From assembly GCA_033002965.1 (NCBI GenBank), contig JAURVB010014977.1:186001-250000 (forward strand): a DNA stretch of 64,000 nt. The letters run 5' to 3'. Shown in pieces: positions 45,338-59,333 of this stretch. A program made the position numbers and the translations under genes. Position 1 is the first letter of the stretch. Each line of letters opens with the position of its first letter. The notes under the pieces were generated by a model. That model made no database searches. It was not told the DNA's origin and saw only the letters and a program-made list of their open reading frames with translations. Source of the stretch: Piper betle (lineage: Eukaryota; Streptophyta; Magnoliopsida; Piperales; Piperaceae).

Positions 45338-47559
45338 TGTCATAGGTTCAATTCTAGGGTATAATTTTTCACCTCAAATCCCTACCTATGCGGCGGCGTA
45401 TTCTCACCCTTGAGAATACTCAGTCTTCCACAAGTAACGTAGTTAAGGATAAACTCCTAGAAGTAACTCCTAAATGCTACTACTAGTACTCAGTCACAAT
45501 CACAACACTCTCACAACAAACAACAATAATCAACCTCTATCGATATTCAATTACTGGTCAATATCGATAATCCATAATCAGCCTCTTCCTGACCACTGCT
45601 TTTGCTCCTACCTGATTCCTTTGCAACCTCTACACTCAAGTACCACACCCTTTATCGGTCACGAAATCAACACCCGAACAGAAATCTCAATTGAGGTTAA
45701 TCTAGTACTACTGTTTGAACCTTACTCGATCACTCGTGCTCAATCACATGTAAACACTACCCCAATACAGTATTCTCGGTTATCAGTACTCCTTACTATT
45801 AAGTTGTCTTAAGAATCAATTAGCAACCCTCTATTTACTACCTGATCTTCACCAAACACCAATCCTTATGTTCGGTTTTCTCAGCCTCTGCCCTTACTTG
45901 TCCCGATAACCAGACCTCGTAACTAATCACGTTGTAAACTTTGACCACGATACTAAAGGTCCTTCCGAATCATGACAAACAAAAAGCAAACACGCAAATT
46001 TACAGGAACCACTCCCAACCTTATATTAACACATACTAATACAAGGAATACAAGCACTAAAATCCTCTCAAGCACTCGCTCGACTTGTGGACAACCCCCA
46101 CTAGGCTTTGCCCCAATGATACTCGTTCACAAAGGGATTCACCCAGATCAAGCCCTCTAACAAGCAATCCTCACAACTATACACTCCTAGTTGAACTCCC
46201 CAATGAGTACAACTAATACATGAATTTAAGTCAATCACATATGAATCAAAATTAGTAACAAAGGCAAGTACAAGAGTACCTTAATCAAGCCCCAAAGATC
46301 CATCAAAGTTTGAAGTTCCAATCCTTACACCAAGAGATTAACCATAACAACTCTCCTTCTTCCTTGATCTAGCCCTCTTCTCTCACAATGGAGACATCAA
46401 GAACTCTCCTAAGTCCTCTCAAAGACGTTTTCCTCTTGTGATTGATCACCTCTCTCGTGATGATCCCATATGTCAAAGGATTCGGACTATTTATAATAAT
46501 TGATTCCTACTTAGTTACAAACTCCAAATTGGCTAATAGGAAAGAGTCAACTCTTGTCTAACTCTTCCTAATGTCATCTCCAAGTTCAACTTGACCTAAA
46601 ACACGCATCTCATGTTGTTCCACATGTTTTTAGTTAAACTCCATGGTCGTGGAAGAACCCCCTATGCAAAGGAACCCCAAACCCTAGCATCTGATTCCCA
46701 ATAGGATTAGGGTTTGGTCCCAACTCCACCAAAAGTCTCTCTCAACTCCTTCTCCTAGTCAACCTTGATGTCCAAGTTCAGCATTTTTTCATGTTGTTCT
46801 ATACCTCCTCCCTGAAATCTCGACCAAGTCCAAGTCCACCAAGAAGTGTCATGGTTACCAGCTAGCCCACACACACAACCACTATGGGTAATCCGACTTG
46901 TACTAGGATTCCTAGGCCCACTATCAAACCTCGACCAAATCCTGGAACTCCACCTCCCAGCTTTCGGTCACTGCCTAGCACTCGTCTAGCACTCATCTGG
47001 TACTCCCGGTAATGCTCAGTCACTCCTTTTGGTATTCCCAAGTCCAGTTCTCGACATGCTTGGTAATCAGCCACTAGCATTGTTGATAATTTCATGCACC
47101 GCTACCAGTACCCACTTTTTGACATGATCGATCACCATTCCTAAGCATGCTTGGTAACTCTAACTAGCACACTCAATCATGATTAGCATTTGTAACCCGT
47201 ACGCAATATCTTGAGGTTAATTTTGAAGCGGATAAATACAGCTTGTTCGGTACACCCTAGCTAATGCTTGGTACATACTCTTTGTGACCCAATGAGTTGT
47301 TGTAGGTTACCGAACACTATTCCTTCCTATTCTCATAATGCTTGATTCCACTCCTTGGAACCCAATATCATTTCTATGTGTTCAGACAACCTCATAGCAT
47401 CCATGTTCGATTGTTACTACAATTATGACATACTATCATAAATTGTAAGTTATTTCCACTACTAGAATAACACCGACTACTTTTTCATAGACTGAGTATA
47501 CCTAAGAATAACATACAAACCCTAGGTATCAGGGTAGCCCACGAATCAAAGTCATAACA
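45338..47559 (-). mobile_element. Solo-LTR-like block, minus orientation
   Basis: Read on the minus strand it starts tgttatgactttgattcgtg and ends with ..acctatgaca. Flanks tctac (45333-45337) and tttac (47560-47564) are a near-match 5-bp target duplication. A minus-strand TATA (ttataaatagtcc near 46487) is followed by a purine-rich leader-like stretch, as expected for U3-R-U5. No internal coding domain. Frames such as 45474-45812 are chance. Limits are provisional. Confidence 0.55.
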
Positions 47560-47689
47560 TTTACCATCTTTTTCTACATTTACACGCCCGTTCTTCTCCT
47601 ACTCTTCCCGCGTATTTTCTTATTAATAATGCAATACATAAACTACTGTTTTTTTGTTTGCTTATATCTTTCTTGTTCTGCTTCATCGT

Positions 47690-47850
47690 CTGTACATGGA
47701 AATCAGTACTGCCATGGAAAGTGGAAGAGGGAAGTTGGGGTGAGGATCAGGTTGATATGGATAGCCTTCCTGTGTACCTCCTTGCTGATATCTTTGCTTT
47801 CATGGTGTCCTTCAGAGATTTGGCCCCTGTTAGTTACTAATTCTACCTTC
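47690..47850 (+). pseudogene. F-box exon 1 fragment, copy 1
   Basis: The frame DSLPVYLLADIFAFMVSFRD is the F-box of the gene copy at 48968-49080. The natural ATG (ccatggaaagtgg) is out of frame with it by one base. The homology to copy 2 runs on through intron 1 (to about 48120), with ttctacctt, gatcatg and gtttgatac-like words, then stops. Confidence 0.7.
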
Positions 47851-48967
47851 TTTCCTCAATTCTTACGTCGGTTTGTTATTTGCTTTGCCGATCATGCTTG
47901 CATTTGCTTTGTATCAAGTTTCAAGAGGCCAACCAGCGGCTTTAGCTTTTGGTTGAGACATTACCTCATGTATTATTGTTTTATATGGTGCTTAGTTGAT
48001 GCCCTTGGGAGCATATATGGAAGCTTTTGGTTGAGACATTATCAGGTTGCTAATTGGGAGGAGTATTTTGTATTATTAGATTTGTCAAGCTTGCCACTTG
48101 CCGTGTTCAGTCTCTACTGCTTCCTCTGCTTTTGGTGCATTTTTGTTTTCGTAGTATCTGATGCCCTTCAACAATTGTTACATGATTCTCTAACACTTAA
48201 AACTATTATATGCTCATTAGTTTGTGAACTGGATCATTCCCTCTATTGTGTTTGTTACAGCTCAGTACTACACAAATCAAAGCCCTTTTTTAAAAAAATA
48301 AAATGAAAATGAACCTTCTGAGAAAATATTAGATAACCGCACAAATAACAATAGTAAAAAGCTTTAATATAAAAAGAGGTAATATTATTAATAGCTATCT
48401 GATTAGTCAAACTCAATTATGAGTACTTACAAAATACTTAGAAGAGATGGGCATGGACTATGTAGGAGAGTTAAGGAAGACGAAGAACATTCAAAGTTCA
48501 CAAGAAGCATGCGTGGATTCTATTAAAACACCACTACTAGTAGAACAAGAATCGATTGCCATGCCGCCTACAAGGTGCATCAAAGGTGGCCAACTTTGAA
48601 ATCTCCTGAGAGGCCACAATTGTCGCAAGCAAACATCTCTAGATGGCCAACTTTGAAATCTTAGTCTGGTCCATGTTGAGTTCCTTATCTTACCAAACAT
48701 CTTTACCAAGGGCGTTAAAAAGACGAGATGAGTCCAAATACACAAAACACGCCTACAATCAATCTATCCACGCAAAAGAAAAAGGTTAAAATTTTAAATT
48801 AGTGATCCAAGCAACATACAAGTCTAAATAATATAGGATATATTCTCCGACTTTGACATAACAACAACATACGGGCTCGTGTTTCCCGCCAATCTTCCCA
48901 TATAAAAGCATGGGTAAAAGATAGTATCGTGTTTCCACATACATGCTTGTGTTTTCTTCTGGGTGCC

Positions 48968-50330
48968 ATGGAAAATATTGGAAGAGTAGAGGTGTGTGAG
49001 GAGGATGACATGGTTCGCCTCCCTGTCGACCTCCTATCTGACATATTTGCTTTCTCGGTGTCCTTCAGAGATTTGGCTCTGTCAGTGATCAATTCTACCT
49101 TTTTTAATCATTTTTCATATCGTTTTTTGTCTGATTTGTTGGCTGATCATGTTTGCATATGTTCGAGCGTCTCAATACCCAACTACCGTTTGAGCTTTTG
49201 TTTGATACTTAGTTGATGAATCAGGTTGTTTATTAAAAAGATGTTTGGAGCTTATATTTGCAAGGTTTGTCAATTGCTCTGTTTGGTCTTTACTGTATTC
49301 TCTGCTTTAGCTACAATGTTGTCAAGATAGCTGCTTCCTGGCCATCTACAATTCTAACATATACCTCTGACAATTAACTTAATAAACCATTATCTTCTTA
49401 AAATTATAATCTGCAAAGTCGATTTTGCACAAAGTGTTAATTCTTTCCCTGTCATGTTTTAGTTCTCGTTTCTCTGTTTCGTTTTCTTTCTCTTGTCATA
49501 TTTGGAATTTCATCGTTTCAGAGCTAGTTGCGTTTGCAAGAAATGGCGCCAAGGGGTGGATCTGTCAATGGAAAGGAGAGAAAAACTGAGCTGTGTAAGA
49601 GCATGATATCAAAATGGTAAATGTTGTAAAGTTTAGCATGTCAATGAATGGCCTAAGAGGGGTTAAATTTTGTTAGCTATGGTATTGAATACGGTAATGT
49701 GCCATTTGGGTGCAAAAAGAAAATTGTCATGTGTTCCAGGTTGATGTATAATTGACACATCATGAGAATGCTTAATTATTTTGCATTGGTACAAGAACAT
49801 ATGTTCTATAGTGACCTTAATTTATGAAATCAACTTATAAACTAATTGTGTAGCTAATTCTGGTTTTCCAGGTATCCAGAGCTAGTTCTTTGGAGCATCT
49901 CAACATTGGTGGAACATTGATTACTGATGAATCATTGTGTGCAGTAGCAGATAGCTGTCCTCGTCTATAAGTAAATTTCTTGGCACTTTTGATCCTTTAT
50001 TTTCATACATCTATCATGGCAAAAGGTGTCTATCATTACCCAAGATTTTTCTTATGATAATGAAGCTAAAAATTCTTCTCTTGTGCAATGATTCCATGGC
50101 CTTTTAAAAAGAAATAAAAATGTCAATAAAAAAGGTTTTTGTCAAACAGAGTTTGTAATTTGCTGTTTCTTTGTTGAACAGACTATTGTTCTATCGAGTT
50201 GCTCTCGTATAACATGGAATGGGCTTGCAACACTTGCGAAGAAATGCAATAAGCTTGAATTTCTTGTCGTTTGGGGAAAGAGAATTCCAGTAGAAGACTT
50301 AATCAAGCGACTTCCTGACAGCCCACCCCT
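48968..50330 (+). pseudogene. F-box/RNI-like gene remnant, copy 2
   Basis: Exon 1 (48968-49080) and exon 2 (49522-49594) splice in frame to MENIGRVEV..RLPVDLLSDIFAF..LASCVCKKWRQGVDLSM, a clean F-box that would bind SKP1 in an SCF ubiquitin ligase. The next remnants, 49872-49970 (SRASSLEHLNIGGTLITDES then AVADSCPRL) and 50182-~50330 (ITWNGLATLAKKCNKLEFL), are leucine-rich-repeat segments resembling the Arabidopsis At5g67140 type. The repeats that should lie between exon 2 and 49872 are missing, and a TAA occurs at the end of the 49872 exon. I read it as a decayed gene. Confidence 0.7.
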
Positions 50331-51784
50331 TCAAACCAAACAAGGAGTTCTTGTCAGTGCTGCAAGACTGGACTTTAGCAAGTCTAATACAGCACAATCT
50401 ATTTTTTCCCCAATATATAGCGTGTCGTATATATATTGTTTAATTATAACATTGTTTGATTTCTCCATGAGCAGTAGTCTCATGGTTGTCATATCTATTT
50501 TACTACAGAAACTGTGCACCCTGATCAATAAAATGTGGGTTGTGAAGTTACAATGTAGATGTGTGTGTGGGGTGTGTAGGGATTGGCAGGGCAGTCGATA
50601 TCTACATAAAATGAGGAAGACATATGAATATTTGTCATATGTTTCGCACCCTTAGTGAGTCTTTGGATTATTGTTATTCACCGTGACTAGATTTCAGAGT
50701 TTGGTTTTGGGTAGAGAAGATAAAAGCTAAAAGATATAGTAAAAAATATTATAATGGGCATTTTAATATTTTTCTCCATTTATATTGTATAGTATACGGA
50801 AATATAGGAACAATGAAATAAAATTTAAATTATAATGGTGCATTACAATTATTCTAAATACCATAAATTAAAAAAACTGTTTGGAAGAAGTAGAAGAGGT
50901 AGAAAACAATTTTTCTTTGACAAGTATAATTTATTTTTTATATAAATATCTTAAAGAGTTGTGAGCAGCAAAAGACAGTAAAATAAAAAACATATCCATT
51001 TCTTGTAAGTAGGAAGAGATGGTTGTAGAGAGAGCCATGCTTGTTTGTAAAAGAAGAGTCACGTTAATTTGTAACTACGTATCAACTAAATGTGGTATTT
51101 TTTTATTGGCCAGATTTCAAGAGTCACCTACTTATAAGAAGAATCACACAATTATCAAAAACTCACAGTGTTTGTAAAAAAGAGTCACACCTATTTATAA
51201 ATACGGCTCTTCAAATAAAAAACCCACACAATCACACAAAATGTTAGAGTTCTTTGTAAAGAAGAGTTACCCCTTTATAGTTGTGACTCTTTGTTAGTAT
51301 AAAAGAAATTTATGCGGTATTATTTTATCGTCTAAATTGTGAGTATGAATATTGGTGATTCGTTTGAGGAGGGGATTGGCTTGGGTACATTTTTATTATT
51401 AATTTAATTATTTTTTTACTGGTAAAAAAATATTTTATAACTATTTTATTTATCATTTTAAATCGGAACAACTAGCAAAATAGTAAATCCGCTTTACCAT
51501 TTAGCAGACTTCATGCAAATATTAGCCAATGTGGACTCTCAATATCACCTTAGAGACATCGTCCGCGTCCCAAGATTGTTGTGTGCTATGACCGGGTTTT
51601 AAACTTTTCATATATACCAAGTCGTTGTATATATGTATATTTTTGTATGGTCAAGCATAAATATCCTTAGAAATATAGCATGAGAGTTTTTTAACATGCT
51701 TTAATCTAACAAAAAAAAAACACACTTATTAATCCCTATTATTATATTCTTAATGAAAATTATCCTTATTGTCCCTATTTATGT

Positions 51785-52240
51785 AATGACTCAATTCAAA
51801 ATGTAATGTAATAAACTAAGTCATATCTTCAAAAATAGTTAATAAATTTAAAATTTTATAGTTTGCCCTCACTTATAAACAAGGTTTTATATTAATAGGT
51901 ATTAAATGTAAGATTGTTGAGAGATTTCACAACCTACTCATCTTAGCATAATTTCGTCGCCAAAATTCTCCACACTTGACGCGTTATTAGCTTTAGGGTA
52001 TGACTTTAGCCCGTAACCGATAATTAAGCTAGTGTCGCTAGTCCAGCCAATCATCTACTACGGAACTAGGAAATTTTGATATTATTTGTAACGACTCAGC
52101 CCAAAGTACAATGCAATTAACTAAGTTATTTCTTCAAAAGTGATTAACAAAGTTAAAGATTTATAGTCAATTCCTACTTTAAAATAAGATCTTGCCCCCA
52201 ATAAACATTAAATGTAAGAGTAAATTGAAGAATTTTATAA
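51785..52240. repeat. Diverged direct repeat, LTR-type start
   Basis: 51785-51940 and 52087-52240 share gactca, actaagt, tcttcaaaa, ttaaatgtaaga. The second begins tgtaacgactcagccc, a frequent Gypsy LTR start. Confidence 0.6.
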
Positions 52241-53468
52241 TTTATTATTCTACATTCAAGACTATTATATATAAGGTTTTTTAATAAAAACCTATATTTA
52301 CTACTAGAAAAAAAACCTTTGAGTATAATAAAAATAGAGTTTTTTGGTTAAGAGTGCATAAGTATTCACTATTTCTATTTAAAAAATAATAATTAATCAC
52401 AAAGGTATTTATTTACATAATTAAATTGTATATGTTACTCATACATACTATTAGTAAGTAAATGTATTACGTTAGTCCTTGACTAGTATATATTTTATAA
52501 CATTAGGTGGGAAAAATGGAGGTTTTTTGAATCGCTCTCAAAGCGAAGTGCTCGTATTCTCTCGTAGTTTCATGGTAAAATCTTGGTCTAGCTTTGAGTA
52601 GCATGTAATTCCCTGAATTATCATTAATTCTTTTATATATTTTGTTTTCCTTTATTTCACCTCACAATAAAATGGCCACATTTCGTTACAACATCTTTGG
52701 ATTCTTTTTTTATTTTTTTAAAAAAGAGGAAATTAATTATGTTTGTGTGAATAGGAGAGAATATGAATTAGATCACCCCACCATGATAAACAAACTTAGA
52801 CAAGTCTTATGGTGGAAGGTTGAAGGACTTTAAGTTGTCAAAAATTTCAACCAAGGGAATCAATTCACAAGAGTAGGCCATCCGCTGTCTAGTCTCTGTT
52901 GGTACCACCATTTTGGCCTTCATCACAATTTCCACAAGCTATCTAATGTATACACATGCAACACACATTAGTCAAACTGACAAATATATATATGTTCAAA
53001 AAGTAGCTACCCCCTAATCTTTAGTAGAAAACACTAGTTTATCTGGCCTTATAATGGTAGATGTAAATTCTTTAAACAGGTAATACCCACTAATCAAAAA
53101 CTTAACTTTACCCACCATGTTTCAAGCATGGATCAGGCCTTATTGAATTAAAGATGTTGGATTGGAGAAAGATGACATTTTTTATTGTTGGATGAACTCT
53201 TGTGGTAAATCACAACAAGATGGGGAAAGAGGCCAAAAGGGCTTGTCAAGCATCATAGGTGTGAAAATTTTGTTTTGCCTACAACCAATATACCATACTT
53301 TGGCTTGGGAATAAATGGTATGCCCTGCCTTTGTTCTGGGCCTCAGTGGTTGGTATTTCAAATAGAGTGAAAGAAGTGTATAAATAAGGGTTAAGAAATC
53401 TTATGGTGGTTAAGTTAACATGAAATTTTATTGGAAGATTTGACATTTTTATTAGTTCCACAAGAAAT

Positions 53469-53985
53469 GCGGTTGAAAAGGCAAAAAATGATTGTTTAGA
53501 AGGCAAGAAAAATAGAAAAACTTATATAATTCTTTAATTTTCTTCTTGGCATCCAAATGCGTGAGGGAATTTTTAAACTTTTAATATCATTTTATTTCAT
53601 GTCATTTCTAGCATTTATTACAGAATTTTCTATCAACAATTCAACCCTAGTGGATAAAAACTAAGTTGAGTTAAATAGAACTCGGTTGGCTCAACTTAAA
53701 CTCAAACCAACTCAATTATGGAAGGTGGTTGAAAAGGCAAAATTTATTGTTTAGGAGGCAAGAAAAATATAAAAAAACTTATATAATTCTTTAATTTTCT
53801 TCTTGACATCCAAATGTGTGAGGAAAATTTTAAACTTTTAATATCATTTTATTTCATGTCATTTTTACCATTTATTAAGGAATTTTCTATCAACAACTCA
53901 ACCCTATAGGATAAAAACTAAGTTGAGTTAAATGGAACTGGTTGGCTCGACTTAAACTCAAACCCAATTCAATTATGGAAGACGT
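53469..53985. repeat. Tandem duplication, two ~256 bp units
   Basis: ggttgaaaaggcaaaa occurs at 53471 and 53727. Units share ttatataattctttaatttt and taaaaactaagttgagttaa. Confidence 0.9.
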
Positions 53986-55028
53986 CAATTCAACATGAAA
54001 ATAAAGAAACCGAGTTTGTATGAAAACTCAGCTCAACTCACCCACACCAACTCTATAAAATCACACCAAACATGGATTTTCACTTGAAGCACCACCACAA
54101 AGCCTAGGCTCGATTTCGGCTCAAATCACTTGATACCAATTCTCGCAAATCATTCTACACATGCCTTGTAATATTCAACTCAAGCATCACATAGCCAAAT
54201 TGAATATGGGTTGAATCAAACGAATCCTCACAAGTCATTCAAACATGTATTTCCAACTTGAACCATCAACCTAGTCCAACGGAAATTGTTTCAATTCAAC
54301 TGATTCACACCCATCATCAATAGACTAGCTCAGCTCCATTATTATTCGAGTCGAGATCGGTTAAATCAGACCGGTTCAAACTGATCCTCACAATTACCCA
54401 AACATGTATTTTTGACTTGAAACAGGTCAAACTGAAATTGTTTTAAGCAAACTTATTCAAACTCCTATCCTCAACCGATTAGGCTAGTACTCCATCGGAA
54501 TGCAAAACACGACTCGAGCAGCACTCAAAAAACACAAAAACTCGAGAACAACGACTCTCGAGATGCAAAACTCGGTTCGACCAATCGCAAAAGATCGGAT
54601 AAAGTGCTATCAGAAACATAGAACTCGGTTCGACTCCCTTAATTATTCCATCAGAACGCAAAGCTCGACTCGACTGGTAATCTAAAAACACAAAACCCTA
54701 GCACAATAGTTCTCGAAATATAAAACTTCGAACTCGACCAATCACAAAAATTCGAACAAAGCACAAATTATTAGAAATACAAAATTCGAGTCGACTTACT
54801 CAACTAACACATTAGAAAATGATGAATCTACGTTTACTAAGAATTTGTTTTAGTTGTGAACCGGTCCACACGTCCAGGGAGCGAGGCACAAAGAAGAAGG
54901 GAGGGGTTGGAAGCTGTAAATAGAATACAATGTTGTGTGTTTGTTGTTGCGTGGCCGCTCCCTCTCCCTCTTTCTTTATTACCATCATTACATTCGTAGC
55001 TGTTTTGCTTCTTCCTCTTCTTTCTTCT

Positions 55029-55080
55029 TTTTCCATTTCATTTTCCTTTTCCTTTTCATTTTCCTTTTCCTTTTCTTTCT
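55029..55080. repeat. Pyrimidine-rich (ttcctt/ttcatt)n tract
   Basis: Imperfect hexanucleotide array about 75 bases before the TATA box of the RING gene. CT-rich tracts near plant core promoters are common and may act as Y-patch or GAGA-type elements; this is inference. Confidence 0.6.
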
Positions 55081-55152
55081 GGCTCCAAGAATGTCTCCAT
55101 CTTTCCACGTTTGCTCCTTCAACGCCCCCTCTCTACCCATCCCTCCCATCGT

Positions 55153-55160
55153 CTATAAAT
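55153..55160 (+). promoter_or_regulatory. TATA box of the RING-H2 gene
   Basis: tataaata in gtctataaatag. It is followed by a G/T-rich leader. A donor-like ttggtgagc near 55271 and an acceptor ttttcag at 55928-55934 suggest a 5' UTR intron ending at 55934. Confidence 0.55.
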
Positions 55161-56039
55161 AGTTGGCGGCGGTTGCTGGGGAGCTTCTGATTGCGGTTTC
55201 GATCGGGTTTGTAGCTTGCTGCGGCAGTTCTGATCGGGAAAGTTTGGTGCTTGTTGATTGTTGTGGTGGATTGGTGAGCTTTTTGAGCTGCCTTTTTTTT
55301 TTTGGTTTTTTGGTTGGTTGGATTGTTTGGGGGTGGAAAAATTGGATTTCTGTTGGTGGGTTGGACGGCGATTGCACGCATGTGTGGTGGATCTTGGGGT
55401 GGTCGCCGATCGTGGAGTCTGCGAGCTTTCTTTTGGGATTTTGGGGTGGAGAAGAGGTGGAAAGATGGGATTTTTTTGGAGGGGGAAACTTGGAGCTGAT
55501 CAATTTGATTGCTTGCTTGTTGTGTTGCTCAAATTGTTGTAGCATAACCTGAATTTGATTTGATGCCTGGTAGTTTATTATTTTGCTGTCAATTTGATGT
55601 GGGGAATCCTTTATTGATTTTAAATGTGATTTTGTAAAGATAATGTTAAAATTGCTAGCCTCGCCTATGATGTCGATGCGTGTGATGTAATGCCTTATTA
55701 CTCCATTGCTTTTGAGGATGATAAAATTTAGCTTTCTAAGGATAGGAAATGTGGAATTCTTTGATTCACCATGGAGGTTATTTTTTTATTCCTCTCTTTG
55801 TGATTTGGAAAGATGTGGTGTAATTTGCTAGTCTTGTTCATCATTTGGTATGTATGAGCGTTTTAAGAACTTTAGGCTTAAGTAGAATATATTCTAATCT
55901 TGCTTTCCTTCTGTCTCAAATGTCTTTTTTTCAGAGCTTGCATGTAAAAGGATTTAGGCCTTATTGGACGTTCTACTTCTGGATTATTAGGATTTAGTAA
56001 GACGCTTCAAAATTGTCACGGCGAGGTATAGCTTCTGTA

Positions 56040-59000
56040 ATGCAAAATCAAGAAAGTACTCTCCAGGCCATATCCGAGATGTTGGATATTGAACGTGGAT
56101 CTAGCTCAAGTAGCTCGGGAATGGAATTGTCACTTCAGTGGAATAGCAATGTGAATGCTGAAAATTCTTTGAACTTACCCAGCTTTGGATTGCCAACCAA
56201 TGAACCAAATGTTGCATACCCCACTCCCATAAGGCATGATGAAAGCAGCTTGGCAACTTGGCATCCTGGCCAACCAAGCTCTGGTAACCATGAATTGCGT
56301 CAGCAAACAAATCATAATGAAGCCAAGAATGAGGCTACACGAACATGTCCAATGAATGATGGTGCTGAACCTTCTTTGAGGCTAGATTGGGAGTTGATGG
56401 AACCAAATGGTGCTCTTGCTATAAACGGCAGAGGTGTCAACCGAAATGGCGACAGTATTGTTTCAGGTGAGCAAAAGTCTATTTTTTTAGATATGTTTTA
56501 CTTATATTAGCATTACATTTAATCTTACAAGTGCCACTCACAATTGTCCGCAATGAAGAAGGAATTGAAGCAAAATATTTTGCCATGTATAATCACCCCT
56601 GAAATGGCTAGATTTGCTGTAGGTTCTTTTGTGAATCGTCTTGGAGATACTGGTAACAATGGACGAAGTAATTTGTATGATGGTCGACACTCGGGGCTCA
56701 AAAGGAAAGCTTCTGAAGGATCTGCTGGAGAATCATCTTCACGTAACTATCCTGGTCTTCTGCAAGGAGCTGTGAATGGTAGCCAGGATCAGCAAGGCCA
56801 TGTTTCTGTAGAAACTCTGCCATGTTTAAATATTCCTGAGGAGCTTTATAATCAAAGAAGTGATGTTGGCATAAGAGACGGATCATTTTCAAACATGTTT
56901 ATGCCCCAAAGCTCAGAAAGAAATACCCACTTGAGAACCATTCCTATGTATTGCCAAGATCCTGCTTTGTCATATAATCCTTGGGGTCCGGTCAGCACTT
57001 CTTATTCTAGGGAATCTAATGCCATGCCAGCACATCAAATTCTTTCAGGTTATGTACCTGCCCATAGCACTGCCAGTCCTTGGACTGTGCCAGAAGTAGC
57101 CAGTACAAGTCAGACTCCAAACCCTCCTACTTATCCTAGAAGTGTGCCCCCTTACACTCTCATTGGATCCCTTCGTCCCAGGCCTTCATCCACGTTTTCT
57201 ACTCAATTATCTGACATTTCTGCTCAAAGGTCATCTGCGTCACTTGAGGAAACGAACCCTAGGACTGCTCCAAGTTGTTCCTTGGGCAGCCAAGTGGCTC
57301 TATCAGATAATGAGGTAGTTAGACGGACACGGAGATGGAATAGAAGTAACATGAACACAAGTGGATCAGAAAATATTGCTTCTTCTTCCCAATCTGGTGC
57401 AGGTCCTAGTGGAATCCATTCTGCACCTTCTACAAATTGGATACCCGAACCAAACTCTACAACTGGTCCATCTCAGAGACTTTCAACACTAATGCACCAG
57501 AATTTCACCACATCAGGATCTGATTCTGGATCCCAAAATGCAAATCTTCCTTCAGTTCGCCCAGCTGGTCCTTCATCGTCGAGGCAGCATATGTCCCTTC
57601 AATTGGGAGGGCGACGTCGTTATTTTAGGTCCAGGCTGCCAATAGATAGACAAGGCACTGGCGTTCCAGGAGTGCCATTGCCAATTGGCTCTTCTGTCAC
57701 TGGCCCCGATTGGAGTAGGTTGTCGTCCCAGGTATTTTCGCTAAAAAAATTGCTTTATTATTTGGTTTTAAACTTGGTCAATTGATTACCACCAAAATCT
57801 CTCAAATCATTTTATTTCACATGAGCTGCAAGATCATTTATGTAGTATTTTGTTCAGATTAGTGAACTATTAAGGACATAGCCAATGCTCAAGCTTAGAT
57901 GGAATGACAAATAATAAATGTCAAGGAATGAGTTTGTGATTTAGAACTGAAGTGACTTATGCGCCATGTATAGTGTATTGATATGGTTTGCCTAATTTGA
58001 AGCTGAACATATGCGTAATTGGAGACTCAGCTAGTTTAGTATTTTGGCATAAATTCTTCTAATTTGTGATTACTTCACTGCGAGTAGGATTAAGTTGGGT
58101 GGTTATTAGTGCGTACTTCAAATTGTGTGGAAGTTATGATTTTTATCAGTCTATCATTCCGTGTTCTCAATTAAGATCAGCAGCTGATGCCATAATTATT
58201 TTGTTCTGGTTACATATATGCTTCTATTCATGGTCAGCTTGTGGAATTTCTTATTTTGTTCTGGTTGCATATATGCTTCTATTCATGTTCGGCTCGTGGA
58301 AATTCTTACTTTTGCGTTTATTGCAATTGCTAGATTCGGAATCTGATCCTAGCCCGACAGGGGAATCATATGAGACTGGAGGTTTGTAATTATGCTGATG
58401 CTTATTTTTCCTCATTTTCCACACAGCTTACTAAAAACCCTTGGTGGCAGTTTGGTCATTTGATTGAATAAATTACTTGGCTGTCCATTCTTGTTGTCTA
58501 ATTAAAATAATCATTACCAACACCACTTTATACTGAAATTACTTGGCATTTGTCACTGTGAATTTTCCAATAATTTTCTCTATAATTAGTTATTAACATT
58601 ACTCTCCATTATAACATTGAAAAAATGCAGGACATGATTATAAACCCTTCTATAATTTATGGAGTTGCGGATTTGCATGATCGACATAGAGACATGAGGC
58701 TTGATGTGGACAACATGTCATACGAGGTGAAACAATTTATGTTCTTGTTTGTTTTTGGCGCCTCTTTATTTTTGTCTGTCTCTGATGTGGTGCTTGATTA
58801 TTTCAGGAATTACTTGCCTTGGAGGAGCGAATTGGAAATGTCAGCACAGGGTTGAGTGAAGAGACGATCTGTAAGTGTTTAAAACAGAGAATATATACTT
58901 CATCTGAAGTGGAGGATGCCCAAGAGGTTGAACCTTGCTGTATTTGTCAGGTGAAGTACATTCATAGTGAAGACAATATAGCTCCTGTTGCTCATAATCA

Positions 59001-59333
59001 TCTTACTATATTGGTAGTTTTACATCAGTGATTTAGAAGCAGGTTATAAATGCAGGTTCCTTAGTGTTGTATAATTCATGTTGCATTGGCTAACTTAACA
59101 TTCTTCCCAACTGCCTTTTGATATATGTACTTCCTAGTAGCAGATTTTTTTTTTTTTTGAAAATGATCTATTATCTGATAACCACTGTTGGGTGGTTGTA
59201 GGAAGAGTATCTAGAAGGAGAGGAGCTTGGAAAGCTGGATTGTGGGCATGATTTTCATACTGCCTGTATGAAACAGTGGCTTATGATAAAGAACCTCTGT
59301 CCTATTTGCAAAACAACAGCGTTGGTTACTTAA
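56040..59333 (+). CDS. RING-H2 E3 ubiquitin ligase, RHG1A/MBR type
   Basis: Six coding exons: 56040-56466, 56623-57731, 58334-58381, 58631-58726, 58807-58950, 59202-59333. Introns are GT-AG and the frame holds, giving 651 residues. The long N-terminal part is Ser/Pro/Asn-rich and presumably disordered; GRRRYFRSRLPID lies near residue 470. After it come RQGNHMRLED, GVADLHDRHRDMRLDVDNMS and ELLALEERIGNVSTGLSEE, the conserved C-terminal block of this family, then the RING-H2: CCICQ, LDCGHDFHTAC, CPICK. All eight zinc ligands are present. Arabidopsis relatives (MBR1/MBR2) ubiquitinate MED25 in flowering control; the substrate here is unknown. The start is the ATG at 56040 downstream of a likely leader intron. 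A 3' UTR intron is possible (59392-59516). Converges on the kinase gene. Confidence 0.93.

Larger units (their letters stand above)
50340..55140. other. AT-rich intergenic region with repeat remnants
   Basis: No gene seen. Contains LTR-like duplicates (51785-52240), a tandem duplication (53469-53985), repeated aagagtcac words at 51050-51300, and ctcggttcgac/ctcgagaac words at 54480-54760. Confidence 0.5.

Noticed and set aside
45474..46160. Coding retrotransposon frames
   Set aside because: Short, Thr/Ser/Asn-rich, no gag, protease or reverse transcriptase motifs; lies inside a solo-LTR-like block.
47629..48306. 225-codon plus frame
   Set aside because: Runs in the wrong phase through the F-box fragment and its intron; the F-box itself is in another frame.
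55153..55552. Gly/Trp/Phe-rich frames of ~130 codons
   Set aside because: They occupy the leader and probable 5' UTR intron of the RING-H2 gene and are G/T compositional.
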